From positions 1-13,486 of the forward strand of contig DAORKJ010000097.1 in assembly GCA_035439505.1 (NCBI GenBank): a DNA stretch of 13,486 nt, read 5' to 3'. Both the position numbers and the translations under genes were made by a program. Source of the DNA: UBA7236 sp035439505 (GTDB lineage Bacteria; Bacteroidota; Bacteroidia; Chitinophagales; BACL12). Below are positions 8,035-13,486 of this stretch, piece by piece (position 1 is the stretch's first letter; each line of letters opens with the position of its first letter). The notes under the pieces were generated by a model. The model was not told where the DNA came from, made no database searches, and saw nothing but the letters and a program-made list of their open reading frames with translations.

Positions 8035-8083
8035 TCACCCGATTAAAGGCGGGGCGGGTGAATTCCCCGAAATTCAATTTTTT
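8035..8083 (+). other. Possible RNA stem-loops with T tract in the regulator-kdsA spacer
   Basis: The 264-nt spacer between the S24 gene and kdsA holds a locally G/C-rich block. TCACCCG (8035-8041) can pair with CGGGTGA (8055-8061) over a 13-nt loop. Alternatively CGGG (8055-8058) can pair with CCCG (8066-8069), followed 8 nt later by six Ts (8078-8083). These pairings exclude each other. The block could be a weak terminator for the upstream gene or part of the kdsA leader. Nothing else recognisable was found in the spacer, and the evidence is thin. Confidence 0.25.
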
Positions 8084-8215
8084 ACTCCCGAATACCCTTA
8101 TGTTTTTATTTCCACTCCTATATATATTATATCGTATGTATCGCAACAAACGGCAGGATCCGTAATTCCGGGAAATGGATACCTGTGTGCCACTTATTTT
8201 TTGCAATTTTGCTCC

Positions 8216-9040
8216 ATGTTTAAAAAGTTTTCGGCTCCGGTTACTATTACACCAAACATTATTGTTGGAGAAAGCAAACCCCTTTTAATTGCAGGCCCCT
8301 GTGTAATTGAAAGCCTGGAACTTTGTCGCGAAGTAGCTGCTACCATGCAAAAAGTGGCAGATAAAACCGGATATAACTACATTTTTAAAGCCTCCTTCGA
8401 CAAGGCAAACCGCACAGCAGGCGGGTCTTTTAGAGGAGATGGTATGGAACAAGGCCTACAAATTTTACAACAAATAAAAGCCGAATTCCGAGTTCCTGTG
8501 TTAACTGATATTCATTTACCCGAACAAGCCGCAATTGCAGCCGGAGTTGCAGATGTATTACAAATACCTGCCTTTTTGTGCCGACAAACAGATTTGTTGG
8601 TAGCAGCAGGCAAAACCGGCATAGCTGTGAATGTAAAAAAGGGCCAGTTTATGGCACCTGAAGACATGGCTTATGCGGTAGAAAAAGTTGCCGGAACCGG
8701 TAATAATAATGTGTTACTTACCGAAAGAGGCGCTTCATTCGGATATCATAATTTAGTTGTAGATATGCGCTCATTGCCTATCATGCGCCAGTTTGCACCT
8801 GTAATTTTTGATGTTACGCATAGCGTTCAAATGCCTGGTGGTGCCGGAGGAAAAAGTGGTGGTAAAAGAGAATTCGCTCCCTACCTGGCAAAAGCAGCTG
8901 CAGCAGTAGGTGTTGACGGCTTTTTTATCGAAACACATCCTAATCCTGAAGTAGCATTAAGCGATGGACCAAACATGGTTCCACTTGCGGAAATGGAAGC
9001 GTTACTTTCAACCCTTATGCGTGTTAGGCAGGCTATTTGA
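8216..9040 (+). CDS. kdsA: 3-deoxy-8-phosphooctulonate (Kdo-8-P) synthase, metal-dependent type
   Basis: Condenses phosphoenolpyruvate with D-arabinose 5-phosphate to Kdo 8-phosphate, the first committed step to the Kdo of lipopolysaccharide; cytoplasmic. The 274-residue TIM-barrel protein contains FKASFDKANR, IPAFLCRQTDLL, VNVKKGQFM, ERGASFGYHNLVVDM and FDVTHSVQ, all hallmarks of KdsA. The four metal ligands known from the Aquifex enzyme are all present: C29 (AGPCVIES), H202, E239 and D250. In the metal-independent E. coli enzyme the Cys is Asn, so this one should need a divalent metal. The frame is open 78 codons further upstream to a GTG at 7982, but that extension resembles no KdsA. The ATG at 8216 gives the normal N-terminus. 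No Shine-Dalgarno sequence is seen, as is common in Bacteroidota. It directly precedes the ulosonic-acid locus. Confidence 0.97.
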   Translation: MFKKFSAPVTITPNIIVGESKPLLIAGPCVIESLELCREVAATMQKVADKTGYNYIFKASFDKANRTAGGSFRGDGMEQGLQILQQIKAEFRVPVLTDIHLPEQAAIAAGVADVLQIPAFLCRQTDLLVAAGKTGIAVNVKKGQFMAPEDMAYAVEKVAGTGNNNVLLTERGASFGYHNLVVDMRSLPIMRQFAPVIFDVTHSVQMPGGAGGKSGGKREFAPYLAKAAAAVGVDGFFIETHPNPEVALSDGPNMVPLAEMEALLSTLMRVRQAI

Positions 9041-9071
9041 TGTTGTCTATATTACTACCCAGATTTGGCGA

Positions 9072-9102
9072 TTTGCAAATGTTAACCAAATGAGTAAATT
9101 TG
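9072..9102 (+). promoter_or_regulatory. Predicted promoter of the winged-helix regulator / glycan locus
   Basis: TTTG (9072-9075) and TAAATTTG (9095-9102) are 19 nt apart, a perfect fit to the Bacteroidota TTTG-N19-TAnnTTTG pattern. The start point would be near 9109-9112, leaving a very short leader before the GTG at 9119. The -33 box lies in the 10-bp palindrome ATTTGCAAAT (9071-9080), and the -7 box overlaps the inverted repeat at 9089-9111. Confidence 0.6.
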
Positions 9103-9111
9103 TTACTCATT
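9089..9111. repeat. Perfect 9-bp inverted repeat over the -7 box, candidate operator
   Basis: AATGAGTAA (9089-9097) and TTACTCATT (9103-9111) are exact inverse complements around a 5-nt centre. The predicted -7 element (9095-9102) lies within it, and the right arm ends 7 nt before the GTG start of the winged-helix gene. A protein bound here would block the promoter, so autorepression by the downstream gene product is the natural hypothesis. As RNA most of it would not be transcribed, which argues against a terminator. Confidence 0.6.
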
Positions 9112-9118
9112 CAGTTTT

Positions 9119-9661
9119 GTGTTAGAATCCTTAATCACATCGCGAACTCGAATTAAACTGCTGTTAAAGTTTTTTTCCAACAGCAAATCGTCGGCTCATT
9201 TGAGAGGTTTGGCAAAGGAAATGCATGAATCTACCAATGCTGTTCGCCTTGAACTCAACAAACTTTCCAAAGCCGGTTTCTTAGTTTCCTTCGACGAAGG
9301 TAATACCATTCAATACCGGGCAAATGAAAAACACCCTCTGTTCCCCGAATTAAAAAGTTTAGTCAGAAAATATTTAGGTCTGGACAAAGTGGTTGAGAAT
9401 ATCGTCAACCAGATTGGCGAAATAAAATTTGCCTGTATTACCGGCGACTATGCCGAGGGTATAGATAGTGGTATTATAAATCTGGTAATTGTTGGTGAGG
9501 TGGATAAGGATAAATTACAATATTGGGTAAATAAAACCGAAGCATTAATAAATAGAAAAGTGTCGACAACCCTATTAAATTCCGACAGCTTTAATATTTG
9601 GAAAGCAGAGGGCAACATAGAAAGTTCAATTGTATTGTGGACTAACAATACAACTGAATAA
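9119..9661 (+). CDS. Winged-helix regulator with decayed nucleotidyltransferase-like domain
   Basis: A 180-residue protein of a type I recognise at the head of Bacteroidota surface-polysaccharide loci; its exact role is not established. Residues 1-70 form a winged helix (SRTRIKLLLKFF, LRGLAKEMHESTNAVRLELNKLSKAG written as helix-turn-helix, then a wing with FDEGNTIQYRAN). HPLFPELKSLVRKYLGLD links to a second domain with ITGDYAEGIDSGIINLVIVG at about 107-126. This resembles the GS...SDxDL core of MNT-type nucleotidyltransferases, but GS is GD and the DxD pair is gone, so catalysis is unlikely and a sensing or partner role is inferred. The start is GTG at 9119, chosen because MLESLITSRTRIKLL is the family's normal beginning. 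A palindrome over its promoter suggests autoregulation. The NeuB-like gene follows after 64 nt. Confidence 0.8.
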   Translation: MLESLITSRTRIKLLLKFFSNSKSSAHLRGLAKEMHESTNAVRLELNKLSKAGFLVSFDEGNTIQYRANEKHPLFPELKSLVRKYLGLDKVVENIVNQIGEIKFACITGDYAEGIDSGIINLVIVGEVDKDKLQYWVNKTEALINRKVSTTLLNSDSFNIWKAEGNIESSIVLWTNNTTE

Positions 9662-9725
9662 TTAATTTATTATTTAACTGTCTGCTCAACACACTATGTG
9701 ACTGAGGAGGCGAAGCTGTAAAAAG

Positions 9726-10604
9726 ATGTTTCAATTTGATTATCAACAACCAAAGGTGATTGCAGAAATTGGATGTAATCATATGGGTGATTTTGAGATT
9801 GCAAAAACGCTAATTAGGTTAGCAAAAGAATGTGGAGCCGATTATGCAAAATTTCAAAAACGCAATCCCAAAGAATTATTAAGCGAACAACAATACAATG
9901 CTTCACACCCTGAACCATGGCAAAGTTATGGTGAAACATACGGCAAACATCGCGAGTATCTGGAATTCAATTTTGAACAACATCAACAATTAAAAATATA
10001 TGCTGAATCTATTGGCATTGGATATAGTGCATCAGTTTGGGATATAAGTAGTGCTAACGATATCATTAAGTTACAACCTGACTTTATTAAAATTCCTTCT
10101 GCCTGTAATTTAAATATGCAGTTATTGAGTGTTTTACGAGATAATTATCAGGGAGATGTGCACATATCAATAGGTATGACCACCGCAGCGGAAACAGCAT
10201 CAATAGTAGCATTTTTTAACAATACGCCTGAAAATAAAAACAGACTAGTATTATACAGTTGCACGAGTGGTTATCCAATAAAATTTAATGAAATCTGTTT
10301 GCTAGAAATAAATAAATTATATCAAAATTTTGGCGATAAAGTGAAAGCAATTGGATTTAGTGGCCATCATTTAGGTATAGCAACTGATATTGCTGCTTAC
10401 ACACTTGGTGCCCGGTGGATTGAACGTCATTTTACACAAGACAGAACCTGGAAGGGCACGGATCATGCTGCAAGTTTGGAGGTTCCCGGCTTACAAAAGT
10501 TAGTTCGCGATTTACATCACACTTACGAAGCATTACAATATAAAGAAAAGGAAATATTAGATGTTGAAACTGTTCAACGCAACAAATTAAAAAATAACGG
10601 GTAA
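9726..10604 (+). CDS. NeuB-family nonulosonic acid synthase lacking the SAF domain
   Basis: Predicted to condense PEP with a sugar aldehyde to make a sialic-acid-like nonulosonic acid; cytoplasmic. The 292-residue protein is a NeuB TIM barrel: AEIGCNHMGD at 13-22, CGADYAKFQK at 36-45, GFSGHHLGIATD near 210-221 and WIERHFTQDRTWKGTDHAASLE at 231-252, which carries the conserved E233/H235 and D246-H247. Family members normally have about 340-350 residues with a C-terminal antifreeze-like (SAF) domain. Here the protein stops right after QRNKLK, where that domain would begin. The loop normally read as SGE/SGD near the sugar is SAC (125-127). Both differences suggest an unusual substrate. AGGAGG lies 15 nt before the ATG, too far for a standard ribosome site. 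The stop overlaps the next ATG by 1 nt (TAATG). Confidence 0.87.
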   Translation: MFQFDYQQPKVIAEIGCNHMGDFEIAKTLIRLAKECGADYAKFQKRNPKELLSEQQYNASHPEPWQSYGETYGKHREYLEFNFEQHQQLKIYAESIGIGYSASVWDISSANDIIKLQPDFIKIPSACNLNMQLLSVLRDNYQGDVHISIGMTTAAETASIVAFFNNTPENKNRLVLYSCTSGYPIKFNEICLLEINKLYQNFGDKVKAIGFSGHHLGIATDIAAYTLGARWIERHFTQDRTWKGTDHAASLEVPGLQKLVRDLHHTYEALQYKEKEILDVETVQRNKLKNNG

Positions 10605-11332
10605 TGGAAGTTTTAGCAATAATTCCGGCAAGGTCGGGTAGTAAAGGTTTACCGGGCAAAAATATTAAGCCATTGTTGCAGCATCCATTAATTGCGTATA
10701 GTATTAAGGCTGCATTATCAAGTAAATTAATTACCAGAACAATAGTGAATACTGATTCAAATCAAATAGCTGAAATAGCCAAAACATATGGTGCAGAAAC
10801 GCCATTTTTAAGACCAAATGAATTAGCCGGTGATTTTACTACTGATTTAGAAGTATTTCAACATCAATTGCAATGGTTAAAAGATAATGAAGGATATTCT
10901 CCCGATTTAATAGTGCAACTTCGTCCCACTTCGCCAATTCGTTTTGATGGTTGGATAGATGATGCTATTATCAAATTGCAAAACAGTCATGCAGATTCAT
11001 TACGTGCAATAACAGAGTCGCCATTAACACCATTTAAAATGTGGTTACTCAATGCCAACAATGAAGAAATAATGGAGCCATTGTTAACAGTAAAGGGCAT
11101 AGAGGAACCATATAATCAGCCCAGGCAAAAACTTCCGATTGTATATTGGCAAACAGGAACTTTAGATGTTATTAAAACATCACTTATCAGCGAAAATCAA
11201 TCCATGAGTGGTAAACATATTCTTCCATTCATTATAGATAAAAAATATGCCATCGATATTGACGATGTAAATAGTTTTTACAAGGCGGAAGAAATTATAC
11301 AGCAAACCAATTGTATAAAGTTTGATGAATAA
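10604..11332 (+). CDS. CMP-sugar (acylneuraminate-type) cytidylyltransferase
   Basis: Activates an ulosonic acid with CTP to the CMP-sugar used by glycosyltransferases; cytoplasmic. The 242-residue protein opens with the CTP-binding loop IIPARSGSKGLPGKNIKPL (residues 6-24). LIVQLRPTSPIR at 102-113 and TPFKMW at 142-147 are typical of the NeuA/PseF/LegF/CMP-Kdn group. YAIDIDD at 215-221 supplies the metal-binding acidic residues. The length is that of a single-domain enzyme without a phosphatase or acetylhydrolase fusion. It overlaps the NeuB-like gene by 1 nt and the next gene by 8 nt, so it should act on that synthase's product. Which ulosonic acid it accepts cannot be read from sequence. 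KdsB-type activity is less likely given the NeuB partner. Confidence 0.9.
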   Translation: MEVLAIIPARSGSKGLPGKNIKPLLQHPLIAYSIKAALSSKLITRTIVNTDSNQIAEIAKTYGAETPFLRPNELAGDFTTDLEVFQHQLQWLKDNEGYSPDLIVQLRPTSPIRFDGWIDDAIIKLQNSHADSLRAITESPLTPFKMWLLNANNEEIMEPLLTVKGIEEPYNQPRQKLPIVYWQTGTLDVIKTSLISENQSMSGKHILPFIIDKKYAIDIDDVNSFYKAEEIIQQTNCIKFDE

Positions 11333-12290
11333 ACAATCTCCCATATTAATAATCGGTGTAGGTTCAATTGGAGAAAGGCATATCAACAACCTCATTCAGT
11401 TGGGATATACAAATATTCATGTTTTTCGCCAGCGTAATTTACCTTTAAGAAATGTAGATTCAGCATATATTCAGATACATACAGATTGGGAGGTTGTTAA
11501 AAGCATTCCATTTTTATTTGCCATAATTTGCACACCCAGCAGTCAGCACTTAACACAAACAATAGCATGTCTCGATTTAAACATGCATGTATTGGTTGAA
11601 AAACCACTTTCACATAATACTAATCATTTTGAGTTATTAACTGAAAAGGTAAAATCTTCAGGCAAATTAGTTTATGTGGCATATATGATGCGATTTCATC
11701 CACATCTCATTGCAGTAAAAAATAGTATTACCTCAAATGTGTATGGCAAATTATTATCCATTCAAACACATTGGGGCAGTTATTTACCCGACTGGCATCC
11801 TTATGAAGATTACAAAACAAGTTATGCAGCACAAAAAGCACTTGGTGGTGGTGTTGCCTTAACCCTGAGTCATGATATCGATGTAGTCAACTGGATTTGC
11901 GGAGCTACCATTAAAACCGTTCACAAACATTTTAATTATTCACCACATTTGGCTATAGATGTCGAAAGTGTAGCCGATTTTCAAATTGTTTATGAAAATG
12001 ATGTTGTAGCTAATGTGCATTTGAATTATTTAGAAAAAACACCAACACGTATTTATCAGTTTTTATTTGATAAAGCCAAAATCACCATTGACTATTTTGC
12101 AGCAACCATGGAAATAAACAATTTGGGTGTTATCACTAAACATGAAATACCCGACTTTGACCGTAACAACCTATTTAAAGATGAGTTAACTTTTTTTATA
12201 AACACAATACAATCAGACGACATAATACATCTTTCTATGAATCAGATAGCAGAATCCCACACTATAATAAATTTATGCAACCATGAGTGA
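11325..12290 (+). CDS. Gfo/Idh/MocA-family NAD(P)-dependent oxidoreductase
   Basis: Predicted sugar or nucleotide-sugar dehydrogenase/reductase. The N-terminal Rossmann fold starts with IIGVGSIGERHINNL (residues 9-23), contains the nucleotide-edge ICTPSSQH (68-75), and has the family motif EKPLS at 92-96 with the catalytic-type Lys93. The C-terminal domain has LPDWHPYEDYKTSYAA at 154-169 and GGGVALTLSHDIDVVNW at 174-190, including the His183-Asp184 pair expected in the active site. The frame opens with TTG-ATG. I take the ATG at 11325, giving 321 residues and an 8-nt overlap with the CMP-synthetase gene; the TTG at 11322 is less likely. It also overlaps the SDR gene by 8 nt. Its place between the activating enzyme and an SDR suggests it helps build or modify the ulosonic acid or its precursor; the reaction is unknown. 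Confidence 0.88.
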   Translation: MNKQSPILIIGVGSIGERHINNLIQLGYTNIHVFRQRNLPLRNVDSAYIQIHTDWEVVKSIPFLFAIICTPSSQHLTQTIACLDLNMHVLVEKPLSHNTNHFELLTEKVKSSGKLVYVAYMMRFHPHLIAVKNSITSNVYGKLLSIQTHWGSYLPDWHPYEDYKTSYAAQKALGGGVALTLSHDIDVVNWICGATIKTVHKHFNYSPHLAIDVESVADFQIVYENDVVANVHLNYLEKTPTRIYQFLFDKAKITIDYFAATMEINNLGVITKHEIPDFDRNNLFKDELTFFINTIQSDDIIHLSMNQIAESHTIINLCNHE

Positions 12291-13104
12291 AAATATTTCC
12301 GTTAAGGATAAGGTAATTTTATTAACCGGTGCTTTTGGTTTAATAGGCAAAACCTTAGCAAAAAGTTTTATAGCACAAGGAGCAAATGTGATTTTAGCGG
12401 ATGCCAATAAAAAAATAGCACCCCAAATAGCAGCTGAATTTAAAAAATTAAAAGCCGGCAAGCAGGTATTAGTTTGCCCGACCGATGTAACAAGTCTTAC
12501 ATCATGCAATAATTGTATAACATTATCCCTTAAAAAATTCAAACGTATTGATGTTTTAATCAATAATGCAGCTATTGATGCAAAGTTTGATAAACAGGCA
12601 AACAAAGTAAACAATGCTACTCGCTTTGAAAATTTCCCATTACCGCTTTTGCAAAAGTCGTTTGATGTAAATGTGAAGGGTTTAGTTCAAATCACCCAGC
12701 TGGTAATCAAACAAATGTTAAAACAAGGTCATGGCAATATCATTAATGTAGCTTCTACTTATTCATTAGTTGCACCTAACCAATCGTTATACAACTTTGG
12801 TGAAAGTCAGCAACAATTTAAGCCGGTAGATTATGTAATTACCAAATCGGTTATACCAAATTTAACAAGATATATTGCCACATTTTATGCAAAGGATAAT
12901 ATCAGATGCAATGCAATTGCACCGCATGGTATATTTAATGACCATGATGATAAATTTTTGCAAAACTTTGCTCAATTAAGTCCTTTAGGCAGAATGGCAG
13001 ACCGCAATGAATTCACAGGCCCATTTACATTTCTTGCATCTGATGCATCAAGCTATATGACGGGAACAACATTAGTTGCAGACGGGGGCTGGACGGCATG
13101 GTAA
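12283..13104 (+). CDS. Short-chain dehydrogenase/reductase (SDR), PtmA-like context
   Basis: Classical SDR of 273 residues, predicted to oxidise or reduce a carbonyl or hydroxyl with NAD(P). The cofactor loop is TGAFGLIG (15-22), followed by the acidic ILAD (37-40), VLINNAA (91-97), NIINVAS with catalytic Ser158, and Tyr184-xxx-Lys188 in DYVITK. The C-terminal GTTLVADGGWTAW is typical. A segment near 159-182 before the catalytic Tyr (TYSLVAPNQSLY and following) is longer than in fatty-acid-type SDRs. Members like this occur beside CMP-ulosonic acid synthetases, for example PtmA with PtmB in Campylobacter flagellin glycosylation; orthology is not shown here. The ATG overlaps the oxidoreductase gene by 8 nt and the stop overlaps the next gene by 7 nt. 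Confidence 0.88.
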   Translation: MSENISVKDKVILLTGAFGLIGKTLAKSFIAQGANVILADANKKIAPQIAAEFKKLKAGKQVLVCPTDVTSLTSCNNCITLSLKKFKRIDVLINNAAIDAKFDKQANKVNNATRFENFPLPLLQKSFDVNVKGLVQITQLVIKQMLKQGHGNIINVASTYSLVAPNQSLYNFGESQQQFKPVDYVITKSVIPNLTRYIATFYAKDNIRCNAIAPHGIFNDHDDKFLQNFAQLSPLGRMADRNEFTGPFTFLASDASSYMTGTTLVADGGWTAW

Positions 13105-13486
13105 GAATAAAAAAAATCCCGCAACGATTAGCATGTATTTTAGATGATTTAATTGATTTTAAAAACAAATCGATAGCGGCTGTTGAAGAGGGTTTACCCA
13201 TTATAATAACCGGAGCCCCACGCTCTGCTACAACAACTTTAGAAGAAATTTTAAATTCTAATAGTGTTTTCCTTCATCATGAGCCTTTCATCAAAAACAC
13301 GCTGCTTTGGAAAAAGCAATCGGAAATAAAAACGGATAGTGCAATATTTGATAAGGCTGAAATTAGTTCAATTTACCAAAGCATTTTAGGCGGTAAAAGT
13401 TGGACGAATTACAGAAAAGCAGGTAGATGGTATCCATATGTAACCAAAATGGCGTTACACAAATCGCTGCCACTTAAACCTCGAAG
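13098..13486 (+). CDS. Sulfotransferase-like protein, N-terminal part (cut by window edge)
   Basis: The first 129 codons of a gene that runs out of the window. ATGGTAA at 13098-13104 contains both its start and the SDR stop, so it is the next member of the coupled operon. After a lysine-rich N-terminus comes IIITGAPRSATTTLEEIL (about residues 35-52). This is a P-loop-like 5'-phosphosulfate motif (GxPRSxTT) as in PAPS-dependent sulfotransferases, with HHEPF about 15 residues later. It is not a close copy of the sulfotransferase at 4055-4933. No signal peptide or membrane helix is seen in the visible part. The 3'-phosphate motif would lie beyond the edge, so the family call rests on one motif. 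A sulfated or otherwise decorated ulosonic-acid glycan would fit the context. Confidence 0.75.
   Translation, partial: MVRIKKIPQRLACILDDLIDFKNKSIAAVEEGLPIIITGAPRSATTTLEEILNSNSVFLHHEPFIKNTLLWKKQSEIKTDSAIFDKAEISSIYQSILGGKSWTNYRKAGRWYPYVTKMALHKSLPLKPR

Noticed and set aside
8195..8203. TATTTTTTG just before kdsA as a -7 promoter box
   Set aside because: The G is one base out of register with TAnnTTTG, there is no TTTG 19-21 nt upstream, and the leader would be only a few nt. A weaker CTTG-N21-TATACTTG at 7997-8029 is also not convincing.
7982..8215. Open frame extending kdsA 78 codons upstream to a GTG
   Set aside because: The extra N-terminus has no resemblance to KdsA and is rich in aromatic/low-complexity residues; the ATG at 8216 gives the family's usual length and start.
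9705..9710. AGGAGG as Shine-Dalgarno for the NeuB-like gene
   Set aside because: It is 15 nt from the ATG, well beyond normal spacing, and the other genes here show no strong Shine-Dalgarno, as is usual in Bacteroidota.

Overview
The window looks like a chromosomal piece of a Bacteroidota genome, probably an assembled draft or metagenome contig because it contains a run of exactly 100 Ns. Three things point to Bacteroidota: AT-rich DNA, protein families typical of the phylum (an XRE-S24 regulator ending in a short coiled coil, and a winged-helix/nucleotidyltransferase-like protein heading a glycan locus), and three intergenic sites matching or nearly matching the Bacteroidota promoter pattern TTTG-N19/20-TAnnTTTG. 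No tRNA, rRNA, CRISPR array or insertion sequence is visible.

The left half (1-7083) is all on the minus strand. Read in the direction of transcription it holds four units. First is a PA0069-type radical SAM protein. Then come a NodB-type polysaccharide deacetylase and a PAPS-dependent sulfotransferase whose reading frames overlap by 4 nt. Last is a tripartite efflux operon: lipoprotein membrane fusion protein, HAE1-type RND pump (interrupted by the N gap) and the start of a TolC-like outer-membrane channel, cut off by the window edge.

The right half (7148-13486) is all on the plus strand. An XRE-S24 (LexA/cI-like) regulator is divergent from the radical SAM gene. The 64-bp interval between them carries two tandem copies of a GTCA-N7-TGAC dyad, placed over predicted promoters in both directions. 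Next is kdsA (Kdo-8-phosphate synthase, metal-dependent type). After it comes a locus for an activated nonulosonic (sialic-acid-like) sugar: a winged-helix regulator with a decayed nucleotidyltransferase-like domain, then NeuB-like synthase, CMP-sugar synthetase, Gfo/Idh/MocA oxidoreductase, SDR oxidoreductase and a second sulfotransferase running off the window. From the NeuB-like gene onward every junction overlaps by 1-8 nt, so these genes are almost certainly one translationally coupled operon.

Biologically, most of the window serves the cell envelope: Kdo, a CMP-activated ulosonic acid, glycan deacetylation and two sulfotransferases suggest a modified, possibly sulfated, surface glycan. 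The best candidates for something undescribed are: (a) the ulosonic-acid operon with a NeuB-like enzyme that lacks the C-terminal SAF domain and has an altered sugar-binding loop, with no NeuC or aminotransferase in view; (b) its regulator, whose own -7 box sits inside a perfect inverted repeat; (c) the S24/radical-SAM divergent operator; and (d) the coupled deacetylase-sulfotransferase pair.
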